Shown here: one piece after another, positions 27,253 through 35,905 of the stretch
How positions within the stretch are numbered: the first letter of the stretch is position 1
Layout: each line of letters begins with the position of its first letter
Assembly (NCBI RefSeq): GCF_002019705.1
Contig: NZ_KV917377.1
Location: forward strand, 4,031,938 to 4,095,937
DNA length: 64,000 nucleotides
Reading direction: 5' to 3'
DNA from: Shouchella patagoniensis
GTDB taxonomy: Bacteria > Bacillota > Bacilli > Bacillales > Bacillaceae_D
Position numbers and translations under genes: made by a program
The notes under the pieces: model-generated
The model's database searches: none
Seen by the model: the letters and a program-made list of their open reading frames with translations, nothing else
What the model was told of the DNA's origin: nothing

Positions 27253-28626
27253 GTGGATGGGGGTGTCAAGATGGAGATCCGAGTGAAAGGTGTTTCAGTT
27301 GTTTGCTGTCTGCTAATGTTAGGGCTGTCTGGATGTATGACACATGAAGTAAGTAGTGGGGATGAAATTGAATTGCGCTTTACTTATTGGGGTGGTCCAC
27401 TTGAACGAGAGGCTATAGAAACACTTATTGATTCGTTTAACTCTCAGCATCAGGGTATTAAAGTAAATGGTCAGCTTGTTCCAATTAATAACTATGTTGA
27501 AAAAATGAATGTCATGGCAGCTTCTAAAACATTGCCTGATGCTGGCTATTTTCCAGAGGGCAGTTTGTATCCGTGGGTCGAAAATAAGATGTTACGTGAT
27601 CTAGCTCCGTTGCTTCAATCAGACCAATCGAATGAGAAGTTAGACTACACGTTATACCAGTTCAACGGTGGACCTATCGCTGGGGGCAGTGTTGCAAATG
27701 AAGTAATGAATATTTATTACAATAAAGACTTATTCGAAGAAGCTAAAATGCCGCTCCCTCCAACAAATGCAGATGAAGCCTGGACGTGGGAAGAGTTTGT
27801 AGAAGTGGCCAAGAAGCTGACTGTAGATCGTGATGGCAATTCGGCAGACCATCCGAATTTTAACAAAGATAGAATTGAAACATATGGCGTAAGCAATATA
27901 ACTGGTTGGCTGGATTCTTTCTTATTCAGCAATGGAGGAGGATTTGTTGATCAAACAGGGAAAAATTTACTGATTGATTCTCCTGAAACGATTGAAGTTT
28001 TGCAAGAAGTAGCTGATTTAATGCATGTCCACCATGTGATGCCACGACCGTCAGATTTGTCCACCGTTCCAGCTACAGATACAGCTCTGCTGACAAAGCG
28101 CGTAGCAATGGCAATCGATGGTCAATGGGCCATGCAGGAGTTAGGACGAGCGAGTATAGAAGACGGTTTAAATTTAGGTATTGGCGTGCTCCCCTTCTTT
28201 AAAGAACCCGCAACAACGAATTACGGAACGCCGATTGTGGCATTTGAAACAGGAAAGGAATCTGTCCATAAAGATGCAGTTGATGTGTTTTTAGCCTATA
28301 TCATGAATCCAGAAAATGTACTGCCACTTATTCAAGAAGGTCTTTGGATGCCGAATGAAACGGTTTGGTACGAAGAAGATTCCAAAATAAATGAATGGAC
28401 GAATACACCCATTCACCCGCCGGAATATAAAGAAGCGGTAATTGACTGGGCAAAGGAATATGTTGTTCAAAATCCTAATTATTTCTGGGACGATCGCCAG
28501 TTGGCGGGTGATATCATTACTCCTGCTTTAGATCGACTGTGGCTAAATCATAAAACAGCAGAAGAAGTCGTCCGTGAAGACATTATACCTCGAATGGACA
28601 AACAATTTGGTGATAAATACAAATAA
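27253..28626 (+). CDS. Sugar ABC transporter substrate-binding lipoprotein
   Basis: 457 residues if the GTG at 27253 (AAGGAG 6 bases upstream) is used; an ATG at 27271 is also possible. Lipobox L-S-G-C (Cys28 from the GTG), then the family-1 binding fold: LRFTYWGGPLEREAIETLI, PDAGYFPEGSLYPWV, WTWEEFVEVAKKLT, VAMAIDGQWAMQELG. It binds an oligosaccharide outside the cell for the two MalF/MalG-type permeases that follow. It follows GH127 with a 10-base gap, so the imported sugar is likely an arabinose-containing oligosaccharide. Confidence 0.92.
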   Translation: MDGGVKMEIRVKGVSVVCCLLMLGLSGCMTHEVSSGDEIELRFTYWGGPLEREAIETLIDSFNSQHQGIKVNGQLVPINNYVEKMNVMAASKTLPDAGYFPEGSLYPWVENKMLRDLAPLLQSDQSNEKLDYTLYQFNGGPIAGGSVANEVMNIYYNKDLFEEAKMPLPPTNADEAWTWEEFVEVAKKLTVDRDGNSADHPNFNKDRIETYGVSNITGWLDSFLFSNGGGFVDQTGKNLLIDSPETIEVLQEVADLMHVHHVMPRPSDLSTVPATDTALLTKRVAMAIDGQWAMQELGRASIEDGLNLGIGVLPFFKEPATTNYGTPIVAFETGKESVHKDAVDVFLAYIMNPENVLPLIQEGLWMPNETVWYEEDSKINEWTNTPIHPPEYKEAVIDWAKEYVVQNPNYFWDDRQLAGDIITPALDRLWLNHKTAEEVVREDIIPRMDKQFGDKYK

Positions 28627-28654
28627 CGGCCAATCGCTTAAAGGGGGATTGCGT

Positions 28655-29587
28655 ATGAAGCTTGAACCGTTAAAGCAACGATTACTCACGAAGAAAAGAA
28701 TGAATTTTTCGAAAAAAGAGAAGGTTTTTGGTTATTTATTTACATTACCTGCTATTTTAGGCTTGCTGCTTTGGACATTAGGCCCTATACTAGCAAGCCT
28801 TATACTTAGTTTCACAGACTATCAAGTGATCTCTCCGGGAATTAATTGGATTGGCTTTGAGAATTATTTTACGATTTTCAGAGAAGATTTGTATTTTAAG
28901 CAATCACTTGTTGTGACCCTGTATTTTGCGATTGCAAGTACTGCTGCGACCCTTGCGGCAGCTTTGTGCATTGCCTTGTTGATGAATATGAAAGTAAAGG
29001 GCCAAGGGATTTGGCGAACTTTATATTATTTGCCTGTACTCGTGCCTGCAGTAGCCGCAAATATTTTATGGATGTGGCTTTTTAATCCAGAATTTGGAAT
29101 GTTAAATGGGATCCTCCGTTTTTTCGGGCTTCCTGGTTCAATGTGGATTTATGATGCAGCCACAGTTATTCCTTCCCTTGTGTTGCTTAGTGTATGGGGA
29201 TGTGGAGGAGCGGCACTCATATTTTTGGCTGGGCTTCAAGATATCCCAAAAGACCAATTGGAAGCAGTCGAACTTGATGGTGGAAATACTTGGCATAAAT
29301 TTCGTTTTGTTACGATTCCAACACTTTCACCGATTATATTCTTTAACTTAATAATGGGGCTGATCGGTGCTTTTCAAACTTTTAATCAGGCCTACATCAT
29401 GACAAATGGTGGACCAAACAATGCTAGTCTGTTTTATGTATATTTAATTTATCGTGAGGCGTTTGTAAATAGTAGGATGGGTTATGCAAGTGCACTTGCA
29501 TGGATCCTCTTTATTGTTGTAATGATTTTTACGTTAGTTATATTTCGTTGGGGGAAGGGTTGGGTATTTTATGGGGGGGCAAAGTAA
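28655..29587 (+). CDS. Sugar ABC permease, MalF/UgpA type
   Basis: 310 residues from the ATG at 28655 (AAAGGGGGA upstream); the frame extends upstream over the binding-protein gene but that part is discarded. Six membrane helices, N-terminal KKEKVFGYLFTLPAILGLLL, EAA loop LEAVELDGGNTWHKFRFVTI, and TMNGGP-like MTNGGPNNASLFYVYLIY, as in MalF-class permeases of oligosaccharide importers. Its TAA shares one base with the ATG of the next permease. No ATPase in the cluster; a shared MsmX-type ATPase is expected elsewhere. Confidence 0.93.
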   Translation: MKLEPLKQRLLTKKRMNFSKKEKVFGYLFTLPAILGLLLWTLGPILASLILSFTDYQVISPGINWIGFENYFTIFREDLYFKQSLVVTLYFAIASTAATLAAALCIALLMNMKVKGQGIWRTLYYLPVLVPAVAANILWMWLFNPEFGMLNGILRFFGLPGSMWIYDAATVIPSLVLLSVWGCGGAALIFLAGLQDIPKDQLEAVELDGGNTWHKFRFVTIPTLSPIIFFNLIMGLIGAFQTFNQAYIMTNGGPNNASLFYVYLIYREAFVNSRMGYASALAWILFIVVMIFTLVIFRWGKGWVFYGGAK

Positions 29588-30414
29588 TGAAGGGAATAGC
29601 ATTTAAAGCAATTGCCTATGGTTTGTTGTTTGTTGGAGCAGGACTCTCCCTTATTCCATTCTTTTGGATGGTACGCAGCTCGTTTATGACTACGACGGAA
29701 ATCTTTCACTTTCCTCCTAAGCTATTACCAGAAACGTGGTTATGGGGAAACTTCCTCGAGATTTTTAATGTTGTACAATTCAGTCTTTATTTTAAAAACA
29801 CCTTGTTTGTGCTTATCCCTGTAATTATAGGCACGGTCGTGACGAGCTGTATGTGCGGATACGGATTTGCAAGATTAAACTTTCCAGGAAGAAATATATG
29901 GTTTGCTTTAATAATTGCAACGATGATGTTGCCTCCAGCAGTGACGTTAATTCCAACGTTTATGTTGTGGACAGAGATTGGTGGGATTAATACATTTTGG
30001 CCGCTTGTGTTACCAAGTTTCTTTGGAGGCGGAGGTTTCTTTATTTTTTTGATGCGGCAGTTTTTTATGAGCATTCCAAAAGAACTTGATGAAGCAGCAT
30101 TAATTGATGGTGCAAATTATGTTCAAATATTTGTCTTTATTCTTTTGCCTCTAGTAAAGCCAGCAATATTAGTTGTTTCCTTTTTTACTTTTACGAACGT
30201 TTGGAACGATTTTTTTGGTCCTTTAATTTATTTAAATGATGAATCGATGTTTACTTTGGCATTGGGCTTATTACAGCTTCAAGGAAGCTATACATCTGAT
30301 TGGAATTTAATTATGGCTGCGGCGACTGTAATGACAGTTCCAGCTATCCTCATCTTTTTCCTAGGACAGAAATATTTTGTTGAGGGCATAACATTGACAG
30401 GGATAAAAGGGTGA
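29587..30414 (+). CDS. Sugar ABC permease, MalG/UgpE type
   Basis: 275 residues from the ATG at 29587, overlapping the previous stop (TAATG) with GGGGGG just upstream. Six membrane helices; SLIPFFWMVRSSF near the N-terminus, GYGFARLNFPGR before helix 3, EAA loop DEAALIDGANYVQIFVFILL, and the C-terminal FVEGITLTGIKG ending typical of MalG-class proteins. Together with 28655 it forms the channel. Last gene of the GH127 operon, followed by a perfect terminator. Confidence 0.94.
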   Translation: MKGIAFKAIAYGLLFVGAGLSLIPFFWMVRSSFMTTTEIFHFPPKLLPETWLWGNFLEIFNVVQFSLYFKNTLFVLIPVIIGTVVTSCMCGYGFARLNFPGRNIWFALIIATMMLPPAVTLIPTFMLWTEIGGINTFWPLVLPSFFGGGGFFIFLMRQFFMSIPKELDEAALIDGANYVQIFVFILLPLVKPAILVVSFFTFTNVWNDFFGPLIYLNDESMFTLALGLLQLQGSYTSDWNLIMAAATVMTVPAILIFFLGQKYFVEGITLTGIKG

Positions 30415-30459
30415 GAACAAACGAGTTTGATAATAACGATTCTTCGAGGCTAGGTGAAG

Positions 30460-30489
30460 ATAGTCAACTATGTAGTTGACTATTTTTTT
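30460..30489 (+). terminator. Terminator of the GH127-ABC operon
   Basis: Perfect 11-base stem ATAGTCAACTA / TAGTTGACTAT with a 2-base loop and a run of seven T. Confidence 0.92.
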
Positions 30490-30506
30490 GTAGTATACTT
30501 AACCAT

Positions 30507-30683
30507 ATGGAACGTTTAGAAAATATGGTGCATGTTCTGTCTAATCCAGTGAGAAGAAGAATGGTTGTATTGAGAGGCAGAAGCTTTGACAACGGTTCAT
30601 CAATAGGCTCTTTTTATGAGCGGTTTTGGAATCAACGAAGTGCAAAAAAACGAAAAAATAAGGACGCTGATGATAAAAGATGA
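30507..30683 (+). pseudogene. ArsR family regulator remnant with internal deletion
   Basis: 58-codon frame. The first 25 residues (MERLENMVHVLSNPVRRRMV and VLRG) match the start of ArsR regulators that pair with SRPBCC genes. The last 20 or so (SFYERFWNQRSAKKRKNK) resemble the C-terminal tail of the same family (P-Y-x-x-F-W-x-x-x-L-D). The recognition helix and wing between them, normally about 40-50 residues, are missing, so it should not bind DNA. The TGA overlaps the ATG of the SRPBCC gene (ATGA), as in intact ArsR-SRPBCC pairs. A new small protein is possible but less likely. Confidence 0.6.
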
Positions 30684-31183
30684 GTGAGTATTCAACAACA
30701 ACTTTAACAATGAAAAGGCATTTCAATGTTTCAAGTGAACGAGTATACGATGCTTGGTTAAATCCGGAAATGATGAAAAAATGGCTTTTTACATTAGAAG
30801 CAACAAATCAGAAGGCGGCAAATGATCCGCATGAAGGTGGAACATGGGAAATTATTGATCGCCGAGAAGGAAAAGATTATCGAGCAATTGGCGATTACCT
30901 CGTAATTGATCGTCCTAAAAAACTTCTGTTTACCTTTAAGATGCCACAATTTAGTGAGACTGTAGATCACATTACAGTCGTATTTGAACCAGTAGGCAAT
31001 GGGTGTGATATGACATTTAGTCAAGAAATCATCGTTCCCCATGAAGAAAATTGGACAGAAGAGAATATCGAAAAAGCATTAACAGAGTTTCATGATGGAA
31101 GTGAACATGGGTGGAATTTAATGTTTATCGGTTTAAAGCAATTAGTTGAGGAAGGGTTTATTTCTTTTGAGAAAGACGTGTAA
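30680..31183 (+). CDS. SRPBCC/AHSA1 domain protein
   Basis: 167 residues. START-like helix-grip fold of the AHSA1 family: TLTMKRHFNVSSERVYDAWL, PEMMKKWLF, GGTWEIIDRREGKDY, IGDYLVIDRPKKLLFTFKMP, and C-terminal GWNLMFIGLKQLVE. The fold binds hydrophobic ligands; function in most bacterial members is unknown. Usually co-transcribed with an ArsR repressor; here that partner is a remnant (30507), so expression may be unregulated or depend on translation coupled to the short remnant frame. Confidence 0.9.
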   Translation: MSEYSTTTLTMKRHFNVSSERVYDAWLNPEMMKKWLFTLEATNQKAANDPHEGGTWEIIDRREGKDYRAIGDYLVIDRPKKLLFTFKMPQFSETVDHITVVFEPVGNGCDMTFSQEIIVPHEENWTEENIEKALTEFHDGSEHGWNLMFIGLKQLVEEGFISFEKDV

Positions 31184-31280
31184 GAACGTTGAGCTAGAAG
31201 ATGCAATCTTTGATAAACAAGTGAAGAAGAAACACTCTTATTCATTCAAGCTGTCTGAACAAATTAGAATAAAGTTGTAG

Positions 31281-31315
31281 GGAGGGGGCTCAAATAATGA
31301 GTTCCCTCCTTTTTT
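31281..31315 (+). terminator. Terminator downstream of the SRPBCC gene
   Basis: GGAGGGGGCTCA / TGAGTTCCCTCC (two G-U pairs), loop AATAA, run of six T. The 95 bases between the SRPBCC stop and this hairpin read as a coding-like 31-codon frame without a start signal. Confidence 0.85.
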
Positions 31316-31580
31316 AACCTCACTAATCATCCATTTCCAAGTGACTAAAAACTCCGGCTAAAATGAAGACCCCTATATAGACAAGCTCCTCTTAGAAAAA
31401 GTAATCACTAGTAAACCCACACTTATGCTTTAAGTGATCCAACAAACGAAATGTAATCAAAAGATAAAATAAAATCTGTTAATAAAATCATTATAAGGTG
31501 AAAGATCACTAGGCTTGAATCAAGAGGAAATCACTGATACATGATGTTCTTAAATCTAAACGCATCTTATGTAAAACATA
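31316..31580. other. AT-rich intergenic region upstream of the sorbitol operon
   Basis: No gene, repeat array or structured RNA was recognised. The regulatory sites of the sorbitol operon start just downstream. Confidence 0.6.
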
Positions 31581-31707
31581 TGCACAAAAGTGCAAATGGG
31601 ATTTGAATTTATTTACATATGCAAAAATCAATTGACTATGTGCGATGAAAGCGTTTATATTCATGTTGTTGAAAACACAAATGATCAAATATTGCACATA
31701 TGTGCAA
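31581..31707 (+). promoter_or_regulatory. Control region of the sorbitol operon: promoter, cre box, SorC-type operators
   Basis: Promoter TTGACT (31632-31637), 18-base spacer, TATATT (31656-31661). TGAAAGCGTTTATA (31646-31659), 13 of 14 of the cre consensus, lies between -35 and -10. Palindromes built on the same half-site: TGCAC-AAAA-GTGCA at 31581-31594 upstream and TTGCACATATGTGCAA, perfect, at 31692-31707 just before the RBS; related single half-sites (CATATGCA, CTATGTGCG) lie between. These fit autoregulation by the SorC protein plus catabolite repression. Predicted, not shown. Confidence 0.6.
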
Positions 31708-31726
31708 GTGGGGTAGAGGTGATTGC

Positions 31727-32680
31727 ATGAAGTGGCAGGAGGAACGTCAACTTGTACTCGTTGCAAAAATGTATTACGAAGAAGCACTCACACAGAATGA
31801 AATTTCCAAACGTCTCGGCGTGTACCGTACAACGGTGACGCGGATGCTTCAAAAAGCTAGAGACGAAGGGATTGTGCAAATAAAGATTGCTAGTACACAT
31901 CGTGTTCGAGTTAATCTTGAGAATGAGTTATGTAAAAAGTTTGGTTTACTGGAAGCTGTCGTTGTACCGATTGAAAGCCAGACAAGAGACGAACGACTTG
32001 AAGCTTTAGGGCAATCCGGTGCGGAATTGCTTGATCGAATCTTAATAGATGGCGATGTTGTAGGACTTGCCTGGGGGGATACACTTGGGACGATGTCAGA
32101 GGTGATGTCTTCATTTAAAAAAAGAGATGCTACTTTTGTTCCGATCGTTGGCGGTCCAGGGAAGATGCATGTAAAACATCATATTAATACAATCGTTTAC
32201 AATTTTGCGCGTGCGTTTAAGGCAAGGTCGCAATACATTGATGCTGCTGCAATCGTTGAGTCGGCAGACGCGCAAAAAGAAATAAGTAGATCAGCTTACT
32301 TACAAGATGTGTTGAAGTTGTGGCAACAAATGACCGTTGCTGTCATTGGGATAGGTGCGCTTTTTCGGTCGTCGAACCTGGTGTGGAGTGGGTTTATTGG
32401 GGAGGAAGAGAAAGAATTGCTTGAAGAGAAAAAAGTGATTGGTGATATTTTGTCTCGTTTTTACACGATTGATGGAAAAGAAGCACAATCTACTCTTAGT
32501 GAACGGACCATTGCTATTGAGCTTGAACGCTTAAGAAAAAATCGGACAACAATTGCAATTGCTGAATCAAAAGAGAAAGTACCTTCTATTATTGGTGCAC
32601 TTCATGGGGGCTATATCACGCATCTTGTTACGGATGAGGAAACAGCAAACGATATCATGAAGTGGGGGGGGACAAAGTAG
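31727..32680 (+). CDS. SorC/DeoR-type sugar-binding transcriptional regulator of the sorbitol operon
   Basis: 317 residues from the ATG at 31727 (AGAGGTGAT upstream); an ATG at 31700 lies inside the palindromic operator. N-terminal helix-turn-helix YYEEALTQNEISKRLGVYRT with TVTRMLQKA after it, then the SorC sugar-binding domain (about 60-310) with GDVVGLAWGDTLGTMSEVM, PIVGGPGKMHVKHHINTIV and GALHGGYITHLVTDEETA. These regulators bind a phosphorylated sugar. As first gene of a sorbitol PTS operon it probably senses sorbitol 6-phosphate or a downstream metabolite. A run of eight G (32664-32671) lies near its 3' end. Confidence 0.92.
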   Translation: MKWQEERQLVLVAKMYYEEALTQNEISKRLGVYRTTVTRMLQKARDEGIVQIKIASTHRVRVNLENELCKKFGLLEAVVVPIESQTRDERLEALGQSGAELLDRILIDGDVVGLAWGDTLGTMSEVMSSFKKRDATFVPIVGGPGKMHVKHHINTIVYNFARAFKARSQYIDAAAIVESADAQKEISRSAYLQDVLKLWQQMTVAVIGIGALFRSSNLVWSGFIGEEEKELLEEKKVIGDILSRFYTIDGKEAQSTLSERTIAIELERLRKNRTTIAIAESKEKVPSIIGALHGGYITHLVTDEETANDIMKWGGTK

Positions 32681-33129
32681 TGGTGATTCTACTAGCTGTT
32701 CTATGTTTGGCTGTCGGTTTTTTGCTGCAAAGCGTGTTAGGTTTTTGGCAAATCAAGAATTTTAATGAGCGTTATCGTGAGATGCGCGAAGAGGGACAAG
32801 TCGCCATTGGACGATCAAAAGGGATTGTTCGAACTGGTGTGATCTTGATGCTATTAATGGATCGAAAGGATAACATCATTCGCGCAGAGCGTATGCAAGG
32901 AATGACGATCTTTGCAAGATTTAAAGAAGTACCTACTCTTGCAGAACAGCCGCTCTTTTATATGGATCAACCAGTCGAAGCTCGTTTAGATCGGTTTACA
33001 AAGAAAGCGCTTCATGATGCGCGCCATGTGTACCAAGTTGTGAAAGCAGGAGGAGAAATTAAGCCTCCGAAAGCACCACTATCAAAATTGTTTTCAGTAT
33101 TTACAAGAAAGCGTGAGGTGAATGGATAA
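32680..33129 (+). CDS. gutM: Glucitol operon activator GutM
   Basis: 149 residues. The GTG at 32680 shares one base with the SorC stop, with the G8 tract as Shine-Dalgarno; a GTG at 32683 is equally possible. One N-terminal membrane helix (about 3-20) followed by GFWQIKNFNERYREMREEG, VAIGRSKGIVRTGVILML, and MTIFARFKEVPTL, the GutM family pattern. In E. coli GutM activates the glucitol operon; how a membrane-anchored form works in Firmicutes is unclear. Overlaps srlA by one base. Confidence 0.9.
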   Translation: MVILLAVLCLAVGFLLQSVLGFWQIKNFNERYREMREEGQVAIGRSKGIVRTGVILMLLMDRKDNIIRAERMQGMTIFARFKEVPTLAEQPLFYMDQPVEARLDRFTKKALHDARHVYQVVKAGGEIKPPKAPLSKLFSVFTRKREVNG

Positions 33130-33698
33130 TGGATTTTCTAATTCGTGCAGCGGAAGGATTTATTGGTTTATTTGAAGAGGGAGCCCAAACGTTTGTTGGT
33201 CTCGTCGTTGATATCGTTCCGTTATTAATTATGTTGCTAGTCGCAATGAACGCAATCATTCATTTTGTGGGTCAGGAACGGATTGAGAAGTTGGCGATGA
33301 AATCGTCGAAGAACATCTTCACTCGGTATCTTGTTTTACCTGTTATTGGTACATTCTTTTTTCTGAATCCAATGACCTTATCGTTAGGACGTTTTTTACC
33401 TGAACGTTATAAACCTGGTTATTATGCCTCAGCGAGTTATCATTGCCACTCTATGAATGGGTTGTTTCCACATGTAAATCCAGCGGAGTTATTTGTATTT
33501 CTTGGTGTTGCTGCGGGGATTACCCAACTTGGCTATTCAACAGCAGAACTTGCTTTACGTTACTTCCTAGTAGGGGTTGTTATGAATATGATTCGGGGAC
33601 TTGTAACGGACTGGATGGTTTATTATGTCGAGAAGCAACAAAAAGTAAAGTTAAAAACGACAATGGGCGATTCAGTAGGAGGAACAAACAATGGCTGA
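33129..33698 (+). CDS. srlA: PTS glucitol/sorbitol transporter subunit IIC
   Basis: 189 residues; ATG in TAATG with the GutM stop. Polytopic membrane protein; [40 protein letters not shown] and [20 protein letters not shown] are signatures of the sorbitol EIIC. With SrlE it forms the membrane part of the permease that imports and phosphorylates sorbitol. Its last bases overlap srlE by 8, so translation is coupled. Confidence 0.95.
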   Translation: MDFLIRAAEGFIGLFEEGAQTFVGLVVDIVPLLIMLLVAMNAIIHFVGQERIEKLAMKSSKNIFTRYLVLPVIGTFFFLNPMTLSLGRFLPERYKPGYYASASYHCHSMNGLFPHVNPAELFVFLGVAAGITQLGYSTAELALRYFLVGVVMNMIRGLVTDWMVYYVEKQQKVKLKTTMGDSVGGTNNG

Positions 33699-34710
33699 GT
33701 ATAAAGCGGTTCGAGTGAAAAAAGGCTCTGGTGGTTTTGGTGGACCACTCGTCATTAAACCAACAGAAAAAAAGAATAAAATTGTTAATATAACGGGAGG
33801 CCCAATCTCTGATGTCGGTTCAGCACTGGCGGAACTGACAGGAGCAGAACTTATCAATGGCTTCAAAACATCGGTTCCAGAAGACGAAATAGCAGCGGTC
33901 ATTATTGATTGTGGAGGAACATTAAGAGCGGGGTTATATCCGAAGAAGAGAATTCCGACAATCAATATTATGGCTACTGGTCAAAGTGGGCCAATGGCAA
34001 AGTTTATTATAGAAGATATTTATGTTTCTGGTGTAAAGCCAGCACAGCTAATGATGCTTGATGAGAATGGAGAAGAAGCTGCTACGGCTAATCGGTTGGA
34101 ACAATCTGTTCTAGAAAAAGCAACGGAAGAAGGAAAAAAAAGTTCGTACGATACTAGCAAGAAAATTACAGATCAAAATGATAACCTAATGGCCAAGATT
34201 GGCAAGATGATGGGCGGGGTTGTGAATGTCTTTTATCAAGCGGGACGTGATGCAATTGACACCGTTCTAAAGACAATTCTACCGTTTATGGCGTTTGTCT
34301 CTCTATTGATCGGTTTAATTTTAGCATCTGGTATTGGTGATGTGATTGCCAATATTCTAACACCTCTTGGGGGCACAATATGGGGCTTGCTCATTTTATC
34401 TGCAATTGTTTCTTTTCCGCTCTTATCCCCTTTTCTTGGGCCAGGAGCTGTTATCGCACAAGTCATTGGAACATTAATTGGTGTTGAGATTGGTCGTGGT
34501 AATATACCTCCTCAATTTGCCTTGCCTGCTCTTTTTGCGATTAATGCTCAAGCGGCTGCAGACTTTGTTCCAGTTGGACTTGGCTTAGCTGAAGCAGAAC
34601 CAGAAACGGTTGAAGTAGGTGTGCCAGCCGTTTTATATGGGAGGTTTTTAACCGGTGCACCAACCGTATTTGTAGCGTGGTTAGCGAGTTTCGGTATGTA
34701 TGATTACTAA
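33691..34710 (+). CDS. srlE: PTS glucitol/sorbitol transporter subunit IIBC
   Basis: 339 residues; ATG behind AGTAGGAGG. N-terminal IIB domain (about 1-120) with [17 protein letters not shown] and [18 protein letters not shown], whose Cys is the phosphorylated residue. C-terminal membrane domain (about 180-335) with [20 protein letters not shown] and [18 protein letters not shown]. Transfers phosphate from SrlB to sorbitol during import, producing sorbitol 6-phosphate. Confidence 0.95.
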   Translation: MAEYKAVRVKKGSGGFGGPLVIKPTEKKNKIVNITGGPISDVGSALAELTGAELINGFKTSVPEDEIAAVIIDCGGTLRAGLYPKKRIPTINIMATGQSGPMAKFIIEDIYVSGVKPAQLMMLDENGEEAATANRLEQSVLEKATEEGKKSSYDTSKKITDQNDNLMAKIGKMMGGVVNVFYQAGRDAIDTVLKTILPFMAFVSLLIGLILASGIGDVIANILTPLGGTIWGLLILSAIVSFPLLSPFLGPGAVIAQVIGTLIGVEIGRGNIPPQFALPALFAINAQAAADFVPVGLGLAEAEPETVEVGVPAVLYGRFLTGAPTVFVAWLASFGMYDY

Positions 34711-34727
34711 ATTTAGGAGATGTAGAA

Positions 34728-35084
34728 ATGATTTATAAAACGACAGTAACAAAGATGGGGCCGAGCGCTGGAGATTTCTTAGAGGAGAACATGATTATTT
34801 TATTTAAAGATAATGCACCAGAAGAACTTGCCGAATTCTGCGTGCTTCATGAAGAAAACGAGCTTAATGGTGAAGTTGTGAAAGGAGATACGATTACTAT
34901 TGCTGGTAGTTCATTTAAAGTAACCGCTGTTGGTGAAGCTGTCGGAAAAAACTTACGTGCACTTGGCCATATCACCATTAAAGCAGATGGTGCAATGGAG
35001 GCTGAATTGCCAGGGACGTTATCTGTAGAAGCGAATGAATTACCTAAAATCGAAGCAGGCCATACAATTACAATTACGAGATAA
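34728..35084 (+). CDS. srlB: PTS glucitol/sorbitol transporter subunit IIA
   Basis: 118 residues, the usual size of sorbitol IIA. The ATG follows TTTAGGAGATG. FCVLHEENEL carries the likely phospho-His; GDTITIAGSSFKVTAVGEAV and LRALGHITIK are family motifs. A cytoplasmic phosphocarrier that takes phosphate from HPr and passes it to SrlE. Confidence 0.95.
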   Translation: MIYKTTVTKMGPSAGDFLEENMIILFKDNAPEELAEFCVLHEENELNGEVVKGDTITIAGSSFKVTAVGEAVGKNLRALGHITIKADGAMEAELPGTLSVEANELPKIEAGHTITITR

Positions 35085-35103
35085 ATAGAGGAGTGGAGAT
35101 AAC

Positions 35104-35886
35104 ATGAATCAAATAGAGAAAACAGCTGTTGTTGCGGGTGGAGGACAAAATTTAGGTGAGCATATTAGCTTACGTTTAAGCAAAGAAGGGTACAGCGTTG
35201 TCGTAGCTGATCTACAAGAAGAAAAAGCAAAAGCTGTTGCTGCAAAAATTACAGCAGAAACAGGCAATGATACGCTTGGAATTGGGTTTAATACAACAAA
35301 CGAAAATGATGTCGCCAACGTCATGAAGTTGACGGTTGAAACCTTTGGTTCACTTGATTTGCTTGTGTATAACGCAGGTGTGGCTCGGAGCACGAAGATT
35401 GATTCATTTACAAAGGAAGACTGGCAACTTTCCCTGGATGTTAATTTAACAGGATACTTTTTATGCGCACGTGAAGCAAGCAAGTGGATGATGGAACAGA
35501 ATCATGGCAATATCATTCAAATCAATTCGAAGTCAGGAAAAGTAGGTAGTAAACATAACGCAGCTTATTCTGCTTCGAAATTCGGTGGAGTGGGCTTAAC
35601 GCAAAGCTTAGCGCTTGATTTAGCTGAACATAATGTTCGTGTGAACTCGATTATGCCAGGGAACCTCCTATCTTCACCAATGTTTCAAAGCTTAATACCT
35701 TCATATGCAAAAAAGCTAGGCATCTCTGAAAGTGAAGTAGAGCAAGTTTATACAGACAAAGTCCCGTTAAAGCGTGGTTGTACGTATGATGACGTTGCTA
35801 ATGCAGTTGTTTTTTACAGTTCTGAACAAGCATCGTATATGACAGGGCAGTCAATTAATGTGACTGGTGGACAAGTGATGTTTTAA
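35104..35886 (+). CDS. srlD: Sorbitol-6-phosphate 2-dehydrogenase
   Basis: 260 residues, classical short-chain dehydrogenase. Nucleotide-binding motif AGGGQNLGEHISLRL (Gly-rich, atypical AGGG), VVADLQ for the NAD specificity loop, NAG in LVYNAGVARS, catalytic Ser in INSKSGKVG and Tyr/Lys in YSASKFG. The C-terminal VTGGQVMF is typical of SrlD. Oxidises sorbitol 6-phosphate to fructose 6-phosphate with NAD+. Follows srlB by 19 bases, RBS GAGGAGTGGAG. Confidence 0.94.
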   Translation: MNQIEKTAVVAGGGQNLGEHISLRLSKEGYSVVVADLQEEKAKAVAAKITAETGNDTLGIGFNTTNENDVANVMKLTVETFGSLDLLVYNAGVARSTKIDSFTKEDWQLSLDVNLTGYFLCAREASKWMMEQNHGNIIQINSKSGKVGSKHNAAYSASKFGGVGLTQSLALDLAEHNVRVNSIMPGNLLSSPMFQSLIPSYAKKLGISESEVEQVYTDKVPLKRGCTYDDVANAVVFYSSEQASYMTGQSINVTGGQVMF

Positions 35887-35905
35887 TAATAAAGGAGGTT
35901 TTAAA

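Noticed and set aside
31188-31280. Coding-like 31 codons (VELEDAIFDKQVKKKHSYSF) between the SRPBCC stop and its terminator
   Set aside because: No start codon or ribosome binding site; may be a read-through tail or remnant, not a callable gene.
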